This document shows, piece by piece, positions 1 to 12,300 of a stretch of DNA of 64,000 nt. Origin of the DNA: Ahaetulla prasina (Eukaryota; Chordata; Lepidosauria; Squamata; Colubridae); contig NC_080539.1 in assembly GCF_028640845.1 (NCBI RefSeq), positions 164,064,236 through 164,128,235 on the forward strand, read 5' to 3'. Both the position numbers and the translations under genes were made by a program. Numbering within the stretch: position 1 is the stretch's first letter; every line of letters starts with the position of its first letter. The notes under the pieces are model-generated. The model did no database searches. It was given only the letters and a program-made list of their open reading frames with translations, and was not told where the DNA came from.

Positions 1-316
1 CAATAAATATTTCAATTTTAATGAATGTATATTACTCTACAGCCTTCATGCTAAATTTGCTTTGAGGGATTCGGGGTACAGTCTAAGTAGAATTAGACTA
101 AGTAGAATGGAGCCAGGAGCAAGAAAATGGAAGTAAATTAGGCCAGTTTAACAAGTGGGTACTTGGTCATGGAACAATGAACGTAGATTTTTTTGTTTAG
201 TTTTTTGCACTGAAAAAAGTAATATAGCACATTGAAAAGTTAGGGAGACAGAAAGAACATTAAAAATATAAAAATGTTATGCATCAGAATAAGCAATTTA
301 ACTATGAAGTACTTAC

Positions 317-363
317 ATAAACTACGACCATTTGGTAAAGTAGCACCAGATTGAGAAGTTAAC
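317..363 (-). CDS. ATAD2B: ATAD2B coding exon 3 (47-nt small exon)
   Basis: The acceptor TTCTTAG is followed by G, which completes the arginine codon left by exon 2. Next come 15 codons reading LTSQSGATLPNGRSL, and a final T before the donor GTAAGTAC (phase 1). The conserved ATAD2B block LTSQ..ATLPNG follows directly after the STGQ block in known orthologues. The exon is small and was found by extending the known protein in phase; both splice sites are good. The next exon must lie beyond position 1. Confidence 0.86.
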
Positions 364-3300
364 CTAAGAACAATTTAATTTGGAAAATTAGTTTATTGTA
401 TTAAAATTACAATTCACATAATATTGATATTATTTCTATTCTCAAATGTTACATATCGGACATAAACTGTTATAATTTCAACTCTACAAGTGATATGAAA
501 ACTATTTATAGCCCATCTGTGTATTTTAAAACAGTTAAATTATTTTTATGCTGCTTCTACAAACAACGAGCAAAGTTAATAATACACTGAAAGCAGGAAA
601 GTGATTTTTTTCATTATAGATGCCCACACAGGACACTACTTTCAAATAATTGACAAAGCCAAGACAAAAAATGTAATTTATTTTACTTTTGAGTTAAATT
701 ATGAAGTCAATTTGTAGAATATCTCTAGAACCACATCTGCTTCCAGAAACTTTGCACAGCTTGGAGAACTCAAGTTCTCTACCTCTGGTTTAAAGTCATC
801 AATGAGAAAGCCTGGTATCAGTCTTTAAATTTGGTATTCATTTAATGAAGTTTAGCATTCCTAATTTTTTTACCTTTCTGGAAAGCATTCAAGTAAGGTA
901 TAGGCTATTCAGTTCATTCCCTTGAAATAATGATTTGTATTGATCTACCATCATGCTTCAAACGATGTCAAGCTACTAAATATAACATTTTTAATTTGTA
1001 TGCTAATATGATAAATGCTTTCAAATGCAAACATTTGAAAAGAAAATATCTGTTGTAAAATAAAACTTTAATTAGTTTACATTGATCAGTTTATATATTC
1101 CAGGGCTATATTTTTTATTTGAAAAGAAAACAAAATACTTTCAAGCTGAAGTAGGGTCCTATCTCATAGTCACAATACAAAATAGCAAATAACGTGTTTA
1201 ATTCTTAGCATCATCAAAAACAGCTAAGTTTGAACGGTAATTATAGCAAAAGTTACATAAAATGATAGGGATCAAAAAACATTCAGAGTTTGAGTATTCC
1301 CAGGTCAATGAAACAATTCTTATTCTAGAATTTTGTCCTAAGCCTGTGCAAATAGACAACCTATTATGAATTTACCTACCACTCAACCTAATAATCTACT
1401 TTAATGGTTCTAAGACAAAAAAATAAAGGAGTAAAGAAGTTTATTTTGATTTTGTACTGTTTCCTATTGTGGAACGTTCAACATCTTTCATTTTTTCTTC
1501 AATTCAAAGATGGAATACAAGAAATATTCTAATGAAACATTTTAAATGGGATAATTTTATTCCAACTCAGAACATTTTTTTTCTTCCATTTTGTGTACTT
1601 ACCTAATAACAGGGACTTTCCACTTGTGCAAAGTGTTAACTAAAACTAATGTTATAAATAGTACTAATCTAATATTACAAATAGAACAATAATATCTACT
1701 ATACCAATTAGGATATGAAAAATGGCAATAATCAAAACCTTGAATTTTTAAAAATTTTAATATGCTTTAGCCACTATTACAAAATGCAACATTATCACAG
1801 AAAGAATTTGTAACATAAAAACTTTAAATAATTTACTGTCCTTAATAGCTAAGGAGTTAAACTGAAAAGAGGATAGATATATGCAGCAGTGTGCTAGCAA
1901 ATACATAACAACTGGCTCTGCTGGCTTCAGTCACTTGGCTGCACTACTAGCCAGCTAACAGTTGACTGACACAATACTAGGTATAGCAACTCAGTTCTGC
2001 TATTTACTGGCTTGCAAAATACTAGAAAATTTAACAATCGGCTCTCACAAGCAATACAAGCCTGTTCCAGTACATAATTGGATGTATGTGTATATCCCAT
2101 CACCAATGCTATAATAAATCCAGTCAGACTGAAGAAATCTTTGTTTTTGATGCAAAGCTAGGAAATATATCTGCAAAAACATTCAGGTGAATGCTCTTAT
2201 GGCCCTGCCATAATTAGGAAATTCACCTTCACAAGTTTCCACAGGCATAATTTTTACATTAAACCTACCAACTAAAGATAAACAGGGATATCAGCACCAA
2301 AGCTTTCATGCTTTTCTGTACAAGTAGTCTTCAATTTATGACTGTAACTTAGCCTGGCAATTATGGCTGTGGGCTGTGTCAATCATAAAGCAGTTCATCA
2401 TGGGATAACCCTGATTTGACAATCTTTTTTTGCAATGGTCATTAAGTGAACGCAACAGTTGTGAGATGAAAGAAGCAGTTGCAAGGCGAATATAAAGGTT
2501 GTTAAGCAAACACTGTGGCTGTTAAGTGAACCCACTGTTTGCTATGGGATGTTTTTTCCCAGAAACAGAAGTAAATGTTGGCTTCCGGGGAAAAAAGTTG
2601 TAATCACAGATACATGCTTGTGGAGTGCTGCAAACGGCTGTAAATGAGGGTAAGTTCCCAAGCGCCCAAAATGTGGCCATGTGACTGCGCTCTGTGTATG
2701 TATGTGTGCACATGATGTCAGAACTTAAAAAACAGGTGATAAGCAGCTTTTCAGAGGTCTGCCATAATTTTGCTCATTAAGCAACTCAACATAATTTGAG
2801 GACTTCCTGTACCCTCTTCCCAGTTTATCCTCCATACCAATACTACAGATGAATGCTAGTTTTAAACTGATGTTGCCATTGTAAGTATTACTGCAATCAA
2901 AACAGCAGAGAAAGAGAAGTGAATGTGTCATCTTTGAGTATCTTGCCACAGAAATCAGGAAACACACACACACAATGTGCCTCTTCAGAAATATACAGTA
3001 TATAAACAACTTTTGAAAAATTCAGGATTTAGAGCTCACCATGGAAATAAGAGCTCTTAATTTTTCCTTTCCAGAGACCAAGTATTAATTGTATTTTTAA
3101 ATGTATAATTGTAGAATTCTTGCCTAAAACATATGAATGCTGGCTTTTAAAAAAGGAGGGGGGGAGTTAGATTTTCTCGTGTTTTTCTCTTTGGGGGAGT
3201 GTATATATCACTACCACCATCATTATTCCAAACTGATTCTCTCAGCAATAGAACAACAAAATAGAAGGATATTTAGATATTGGCTCTAATTAGCATAAAT

Positions 3301-6300
3301 AATATCAAAAATTATTTATCATGATAAATAATATTTAGTAGTGCCATTTTTAAAAACATTATGAGCCTTTCACTTCTGATTTCACACAATTCATGTTTAA
3401 ATGTTCATAAATAATGGAAACTCAATTAGGCATGATGGTCCTCTTGAAATGGACATTGTCTCATTTCAGCTTTTAAAGTGGGGAATCAGAAATATTAGCA
3501 TTCATTTGTGCCGTTCCAGATACCTAATACAATAATTTTAACAATTTATACATTACCTCTATTACCTCTATACCAGGGGTGTCCAAAGTTTTTTTGGTGA
3601 GGGCCAAATACAGAAAAATAAGCAAAGGCATGGGCCACACCATTGAAGGGGGGGGGGAGGGCTAATTTTTTTTGTACCAGTTCTGTGGGCGTGGCTTATT
3701 TTGGGGTGTGGCTGAGGAACTCTGGGAATTGAAGTCCACAAGTCTTAAAGAGACCAAGTTTGGACACCCCTGATCTTGGCTTTTGTTTTGTATTTGGTAT
3801 GAACTTGAAACTCCCTTCATTATTCCCTGCCCAAGGGGTGGAGGCGCGAGGAGCCTCGCCAGGCGGCCCGAGGAAGGCGAGGGTAGAACTGCTGGGGTCG
3901 GGCACGGCCAGCAGCCTCTTTCCCGCTCGCCGCCTCCTCCTCCGCCCCCTCCCTTCGTTATTCCCTGCCCAAGGGGTGGAGGCGCGAGGAGCCTCGCCAG
4001 GCGGCCCGAGGAAGGCGAGGGTAGAACTGCTGGGGTCGGGCACGGCCAGCAGCCTCTTTCCCGCTCGCCGCCTCCTCACCTGTTTCTCGATGGCTGTCAC
4101 TGCGGCCACGCGTGTCTGACATGGGGAGGTGCGAGGAGCCTCGCCAGGCGGCCGAGGAAGGTGAGGGTAGAACTGCTGGGGTCAGGCATGGCCAGCAGCC
4201 TCTTTCCCGCTCGCCGCCTCCTCCGCCCCCTCCCTTCATTATTCCCCGCCCATGGGGAGGAGCCACGAGCCTCGCAGCGAACCACCGGGCAAGTACTGGG
4301 AGGCGGCCGAAAAGGGCCATATTCAATTATACTTTCAGAATTTGCTGCGGGCCAATAAAAACTGACCCGCGGGCCGCAGTTGGCCCGCGGGCCGTAGTTT
4401 GGACACCCCAGCTCTATACTTTGTTTTATTTTTGTTTAAAGTAACATTTGTTTTCTTTCTTGCAGAACAAGTAAAACATGCTGAAAAGAATCATAAATAG
4501 TATGTGGTCAATTCAAAGCCTAATTTGTGTGTGTTATATTGGTTAAACTATGTAATTGCTAGGGAGCAATCTCACAGGTCAAATTTGGAGTTAACAGCAA
4601 AAAAAAAAAAGCTATTCATTTGTAGCAGAAACAAACATGGCTAATGCTTTCTATTGCTGAATAAAACATGGAACTAGTTAAACTTATTAACATAATACTA
4701 TATGCATGGAACAGACAAAACTGTACTATAATCACAAGGAATTCCAGTTGTCTTAATGTAAGCAACAGATGGAGTTGCTCTTTTTCTTTCCCAGAAACAA
4801 AATTTGTCATCTGAAATGAAGTTTTTTTAGGGGGGAGAAGGGAGGAAGCGGGAACAAGCTGTACCTCATGCACTTATGCATGAAGTCAGAATATCTGGCT
4901 AAAATCAGTTACTAATGATGAATTACACATAATGAGAAAGATGAAATGGGAGTGTAGCATCCCAAATTTAGTTTTCCCTTTCTCTGCAGCATACAATAGA
5001 TTTTAGTACACAGGCTGGAACAGAACCCGATATAAAGAGACTATTTTAAGCAGCAGAAACCTTTCTTTAAAGAAAGTAAAGATTTTGCATTAATCAATAA
5101 TTTAAGCTGTTTAAGAAAATGATTAAAATTGTATATGTGTAAGTACACGCCAATGCGCGCGCGCACACACATTTTTTAAAAATCTGTAATATGCTTACCG
5201 GGACTGACCAGTTGAGACACTCCATTCCTCTCGCTGTCCAGTACTGCGAGATTTTGATTTGTCTTTGCATACAGAATCGGCATGTTTCAAGGTACGTTTG
5301 GCTGGAGGAGATATGTGACTATCACTCAAACTACCATCACTACCATCATCTCTCTAGAGAAGAAGGGGAAAAAAGCAAACAGTTGGTAGTCTCATTCTTG
5401 ACATTGTTCAAAATAAATATTCTCCAATTCAGGAGAAAGGTGGGGGGGAAGAACTGGTTCTTATTCATATAATAGCAATCATCCTCACCTGAAAACTGTA
5501 AATCTAATTCTAGAAAGAAAGTATAAGAGAAACTGAGGAATTTGCTATATCTTTTTCTGGGGATTAAATCAGATTTGAGTTTATTTGTTTGTTTTGTATT
5601 TATATCTCACAACAATCAAATGCATCTCTTAGTGATTTACAAGATATATAGAAAATTACTGAAACATCAACAATAGCATAATTTTAAAATGTCTATTATC
5701 AATAAAACATAATGGACTCATATGTTGAATCAATATAGGCATTAATGGCTAATTCTGCATTATAAATGCACTACAGAATTTTCTTAATGCAATCAGGGAG
5801 GGAACCAATCTGATTTCCACTGAAAGTGGTTCCAAATGCCAACATTTATATTAACAAATATTTTATATTATTACTTCAATTTATACTTTATCACTTCAGC
5901 CTTAGGGCAATCAAAGCCACTCATACAGCCTAAAAATGAAATGAAAATTAAAACCTATTTAAACAAGTAGCTCAAATGAACAATTAAAATGATTTGAAAC
6001 ATGAATTAAGAATGATATAAAGAATATCAAAATTCAGAATGATCACACTAAGCCAACAGAATTTAAATTACTGCAATTAATTTTAGGACATGTTTCCCAT
6101 ATTGAGTTTTATGGTGTTAACTCACTATATATTTGACTTTTACTTTACACTTTTTCTAGGTTTCACAGTCTATACATTAGAAGGAGCTCTCCTCAAAAGT
6201 ATCTGATAACCAATTTAGGGTTTGAACGCAGGTTATAAGCAAATGCTCCAGGAGGATTGCTTTCTAATTACCCTCAATAAGAATGCACAGGACAACTTTG

Positions 6301-9300
6301 AACCGTTTGGCTGGTGGAAGTCTTGCCCTTTTGGGAAAATCTCACACTAAAGAAACTGTTCCAGGCAAACACAAGCAGAACGTTTGGAGTCCTTGCTCTG
6401 TCTTGGTCAGAAATTTCCCCCCATATTTCAGTAACAAGAAACTATGGCTCCACACATAGTCCGCAACTTACAACCATCTATTAAGCAACTGTTCCAAGTC
6501 ACAACAGCACTGAAAAAACTGACTTTCAACTGATCCTTGCATTTATTACCACCTAACATCACTATGATCCCTTGATCAAAATTTGCAACTCTCCCAGCTG
6601 GGTTCTAACAAAATCAAGGGTGGGGGGAGCTGGATTTCTTTAATGATATTCACTTAACAAATGCAGTGATTTGTTTAAATGCAAAAAATCGTGTAAAGTA
6701 GACTGTGACCCACTTAATAACCACCCTGCTTAGCAAATATGAAATTGTTGGTCCCAATTGTGGTTGTAAATCAAGGACTATCTGTATATCAGGGAGCAAG
6801 GCTTCTCTCCGTTATGCTCCATACCCTTGATATCACCAGCCCGCAAAACAAGTAGAGGAGCTGATCAACACCATTCCTCCACTCCATTTACAGACACACT
6901 GTCACAGGGCCTCTGAAGTCCATAGCATGGTGTTTCTGAATGTAACACAGGAAATAAAATTGTATGTGACAGTACAAAACATACATAAAAGAAATCTCTT
7001 CATTTTTTTCAATAATTATGTAGGATGTTTGTACCATTCCATACAAACCTAGTTACTACATTCAGAAACTTCAGGTATATTCCATACAATAAGAAACTCT
7101 TATTTCAATAAGAGTTCTGGAGGAAAAATAACTATATACTTTATTAAATATTAGTCAATGGCCAAGTCACACCCTACTTTGTACACAAAGATGTGTCTAC
7201 TGTTAATAACATACAAAATGCTGGGATTTAATATTTTAAGGTTTATGAGTAATTCTATTCTATGTAGAAACTGAAGCTACACAACTGGTTTGAAACCTGT
7301 TTTAGTGGTGTGGGAGAACTTAACTAGATAAAGCAGACAAGGCAAAAACATTACAGCACCATTGCCTGAGGTCATTAAGCAATTTTCAATGTAGTATAAT
7401 TAACACCAATAGCAGTGAGATCCAAAGGACGTGAAACCCTCCCCCCTTCCAATAGCTATTTCTTCTTTATTAATGACTATTTCAAGACTGCTTAATAGGC
7501 ACTTGTTCATCATTTAAAGGCTCCACAAAATAAATAGGGGGAGACTACGTATAAAATTGTCAAATTCAATTTAAGTAAGAACTGAAAGGTTTGAACTTGT
7601 TTGGGTGAAATTATCTCACAAAACTCAGAGTATTAAGGTAATGGTAATAACAAAAACTTAGGATGTGTACAATAATTTTACCCAGGTCAAGCAAATATAG
7701 GTTTAATTTTTTTTTCTGAATAAGAAAAAATTGAACATGCAGAGTTTCTATCCTCACTGCACCCCACCCTCTAAAAACATTAGAAAGAGAACTATACAGC
7801 CCTAGTGAATGTTATAGAGCTATGATGGAAAAAGAAAAAGGAAGGGGAAATTTTCACAAAAATCTACCGTACTTGAAAAAAGGGTATTTCTTCATACCTC
7901 TACAATGTTTTCCAGTCTTTCTGTAACACAATTTAAGAGCACCTGAGAAATCATTGAAGAGGAAGAACATACATTTCTCTATCAAGGCTTACTAGTAAAC
8001 CACTGCTTTTTACCATTCAAAATTACCACAACCTTCCCACAGGATCCCTACAGGGCTGTGTCTTGAGTCCACTACTATTCACTTTGATGACCCACGACTG
8101 CTGTGCCAAATCTGCTACAAATCATATTGTGGAAGTATGCGGATAATACGGCAGTGGTAGGTCTTATCCAGGACGACAACCAAGATGCTTATAGGGAAGC
8201 AGGTGAAGGCTCTAGTGGACTGGTGCAATAAAATTAACCTGGTCCTAAATGTTAATAAAACAAAGGAGATCATTGTAGATTTTAGAAAGAGCTGGCATAG
8301 TCATATTCCATTCAGTATCAAGGATGCAGCTGTACAGGTGGTCAACAGTATTAAGTATCTTGGGGTGCAGATAACTAACAATCTGAACTGGTCCCTCCAG
8401 ACGTCATCCTTAGCGCTTCACTAAGCGCACCAAGCACAACATAGTGTCTGCATTTCCTATGTCAGATGAGGAAAGCATATCTTTCTCCTTGTGTCCTGGC
8501 CACTTTTTACAGAGGCACAATTGAGAGTGTTTTAACAAACTGTATCACTGTTTGGTTTGATGGCAGCAGTGCCTCAGAGAGTCCATACAGAGAGTGGTAA
8601 GGACAGCCAAGAAGATTATAGCTTGCTTCCTGTAATTCAAGATACCCCTTGTAAGCGCTATACACTTAGAGCTCAAAGCATTGTTAGAGACCCCACATAC
8701 CCACTTTACATTCTGTTTCTGTTGCTCCCCTCTGGGAGGTGGTTTTAGAATATTTCTAGCAGAACTACCAGATTCTGTAACAGCTTTGTTCCCTATGCCA
8801 TCCATCTAGTAAACTTGCAAAATTCGTTTTTCTCGCCATGTACATGTATACATCCAAACTAGACTGTTTTGTTTCTATGTGTCAAATAATATATGTGGGT
8901 ATATGGATAATTTTGTGTTTGTTTGTTTGTTTGTTTCGACATGTTTATGTAGTGTATATTGGGGTGGTGACCCTTTAAGAGCTGTATGCATTGAATTTCA
9001 TTTTAATGTATGCTGATTAGTGTACATTCAAAGTGACCATAGTTATTCCAAGCCTCAGAAAGGGCGCTTTATGACCTATAAAGCACTTTTAGCCATCATA
9101 AAACTTCACACTATTGTCCTGTCCCCCCCCCCATCACATGGCAGCATTTTGGGCACTTGGCCACTGGTTTTCATTCACAACTGGTTGCCAAGTGCCCTAC
9201 CATAAGCATCATTTGGAATCTTCTCTATTGGTTTCCCCACAAAATCATTAGGAAAGTTGCAGGGAAGGTTGCAGATGGAAGGGATGGAGGGGAGCTAATC

Positions 9301-12300
9301 CACAAAGGATTTCCCCTTTTGTACAGAGGGGAGGGGAAATCTTTTGGCAGGCAGCAGGAATGGAGCTGAAATTCTGAAGATTTTACACATGTCCTTTAGA
9401 AAGAAAAACAAGTATCTTCCAAAGCAAATTAAGTTAGCAGTACTCTCTATGTCACTAATGTTTAATGTATAAAAATAATTAGGCTGAAGGATAGGTTATA
9501 AAATGACGTATTTACATAAAGCATTTGCTTTTTTTTCTTTTAGTTTTTTTAGTATAATTCAAGTAGAGTAATATCCAGCTGAAACAACAATGTACTTCTC
9601 CAACTAATAGATGTTCTTCTTCCTTACTTCCTCTTTTACCACTTGAGGTATCGAGCAACCACTTTAGATGTCAAGGAAAATAGATGTTATTACTGTAATT
9701 AAAATAATAAATGGAAAAGTATGGGTTTTTTTACAGGTCTTTTTCTCTAATACTAGTAAAGCAAAATAAGAAAATATTCCTAATAGTCCAAACAATCATG
9801 ATCTCCACATATAATAATTAGATGTGTTAGTTAGCTTATGAATAAAGTTGATTACAATAGTCAAACTGTACAATTTTAGAGGAATATTTTAAGAAGGGGA
9901 AAAAGTCAATATTTTTAATGAAAAAACTTGGTGTTTTTTTGTTTTTTTTTTACATTTATATCCCGCCCTTCTCCGAAGACTCAGGGCGGCTTACAGTGTA
10001 TAAGGCAATAGTCTCATTCTATTTGTATATTTTACAAAGTCAACTTATTGCCCCCCCAACAATCTGGGTCCTCATTTTACCTACCTTATAAAGGATGGAA
10101 GGCTGAGTCAACCTTGGGCCGGGCTTGAACCTGCAGTAATTGCAGGCTACTGTGTTCTAATAACAGGCTCCTTACAGCCTGAGCTATTCCGGCCATATTC
10201 CTGAGCTATTCAGATTGGCCATAAATCTGAAGCAAAGCTATATGACTGCCTGTTTTTGTTCTCCAAATGTATTACTATCTGAGAATAAAATTAAATACAA
10301 CTTTATCTGGCAGTTAAAATAAAACATCTGAAGAAAAAGAATACTGATAAGTATTTTGGAGTCGTCTATACATTTTCATGCCAGAAATATAAAACCTTGG
10401 GCAATATCCAACAAAATAGTCTTATTTGCCACCAGAGTGTATTTTTCACCCTCCCTCCAAAACCCTGCATGAGTTCCAAATTTACTTCAGAAGATTTATA
10501 AATCTCCTAAAGCAACTTTGGCAGGACAAAATATGTCTGCTAGAGGAATACTGTCTTCTCACCACATCTCTGTACAAGGAAATGATATCATTAGGTTAAT
10601 CCCTAATTTGGACTGAATTAGCTACATCAAACTCCTCCAATTTAACACCAACCAAAGTATCTCACAATTACTATCTGTCCTGATGCTCAGTTCTGAATGT
10701 TACTTTTAAACAGGTTATATTTGTGTTATGTATCTTAAATATTTCCAGAACGGAATACAGTGTGGCCATACTGTACTTATTGATAGCCTTTGGCAGAGCC
10801 AGGTTGGGGATGGTGGCACATCCATCTTTGCGCTCCTTGATTACTCAACATCTTTTGAAACCATCCATCACAATACAGGTAGTTTTTGTTTTAACAACCA
10901 GAATTAGAGCCAGCAATCCGGACATAAAGCAAAGCAATCACTAAGTGAAAACGCAATTGTGATTTCGGCTTGGCTTTGCTTTGCAGACCTGGAAAGATCT
11001 TTACAGACCTTTTTCATCATTGATGTAACTGTTGCTAAATGAAGCAACCACTAAAACAAAATTTAGCCTCCTGGCCTAGGAATTAGATGCTCCAAGGCAC
11101 AGAATTAAATTGTTTGAGGGACCATTTTTCTCCCATGGTTTCTGCTTATACAGTAAGAGCTGTCAGAGATGGCATATCCCAAGTTCCCTTGATTTAAACA
11201 GTATCCAAGAAGCATAACTTCTATATCAAAGTGCCTGATCTTTGGAACAAGATCCCTTCAGAGATCCATGTGACTCTCATCCTAATGGCATTCCAAAAGG
11301 CCTTGAAATCTGGTTGTTTTCCAGGGTAGGGTAGGGTAGGGTAAATGGCTTGCCACAGTCGCATGAACTTGTTCTCGAAATTTTAGCTATGTGAGTGCCT
11401 TTAACTACAATTTTTATTCAGATGCTCTCTAATCAAATTTATGAAAGTCCAGTTTACAATGAGTTTAAATAAGATACAACTGAGAAAATACGGAACATTA
11501 TTTTCATTAACTGAATACAGAATACAAATTTTATCAAGGTATTGCACAAAGTATAGCTAATTAAGTCTGCAGCATACCTAAATAAAATCACTATGAAACA
11601 AATTAAATCAACTCAATATTCTATACAACCCTACATTAATATAAAAGATAGTGTGAAGCAGTGAATAAGCATGGATTCTTAACAGTCTATTATTAACACA
11701 GCTGCTTGCAATTACTGCAAGTTCAAGTCCCACCAGGCCCAAGGTTGACTCAGCCTTCCATCCTTTATAAGGTAGGTAAAATGAGGACCCAGATTGTTGG
11801 GGGCAATAAGTTGACTTTGTATATAATATACAAATGGATGAAGACTATTGCTTAACACAGTGTAAGCCGCCCTGAGTCTTCGGAAAAGGGCAGGATATAA
11901 ATGCAAATTTAAAAAAAAAAAAGCCTTCTGCCCTAAACATACTGGTACTTTAATTACAAACATGAGGAGGAAAAACTTGCAGTTAGAAAGTTGGAGAGTT
12001 CCACCTTGCAGCCACCTGTCCTCTTCTTTTCCTTTGCAAAGAATGCCTCACTCATTTTTGGTTCCAAAGCATTTTTCAAGAGAAGATAGTGGATAATTGC
12101 AGAGCAGGTAAGTTTAAACTAGGAAGGGAGGGTGGAGAGTAACCTGGAGAGACTGGAAATACAGTAATCTATTGAAGACAAGAAGAAGTCTAAAGCTACC
12201 AGGATAAGGGAAGAAAAGGGGAGGGGTTTGGAGGAGGAACACATATATAAACCAAATGCTTACAATGTTATTAATTAGCTGCTGAAGAGATGTGGTTAAT

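Noticed and set aside
725..840. Minus-strand open stretch that might be a further ATAD2B exon
   Set aside because: It does not match ATAD2B, lies between exon 2 and exon 3 where the protein is already continuous, and lacks convincing splice sites.
3696..4444. Overlapping frames of 100-190 codons in all frames
   Set aside because: They are read-throughs of the tandem CpG-rich units in the hAT element; the same peptides repeat in each unit.
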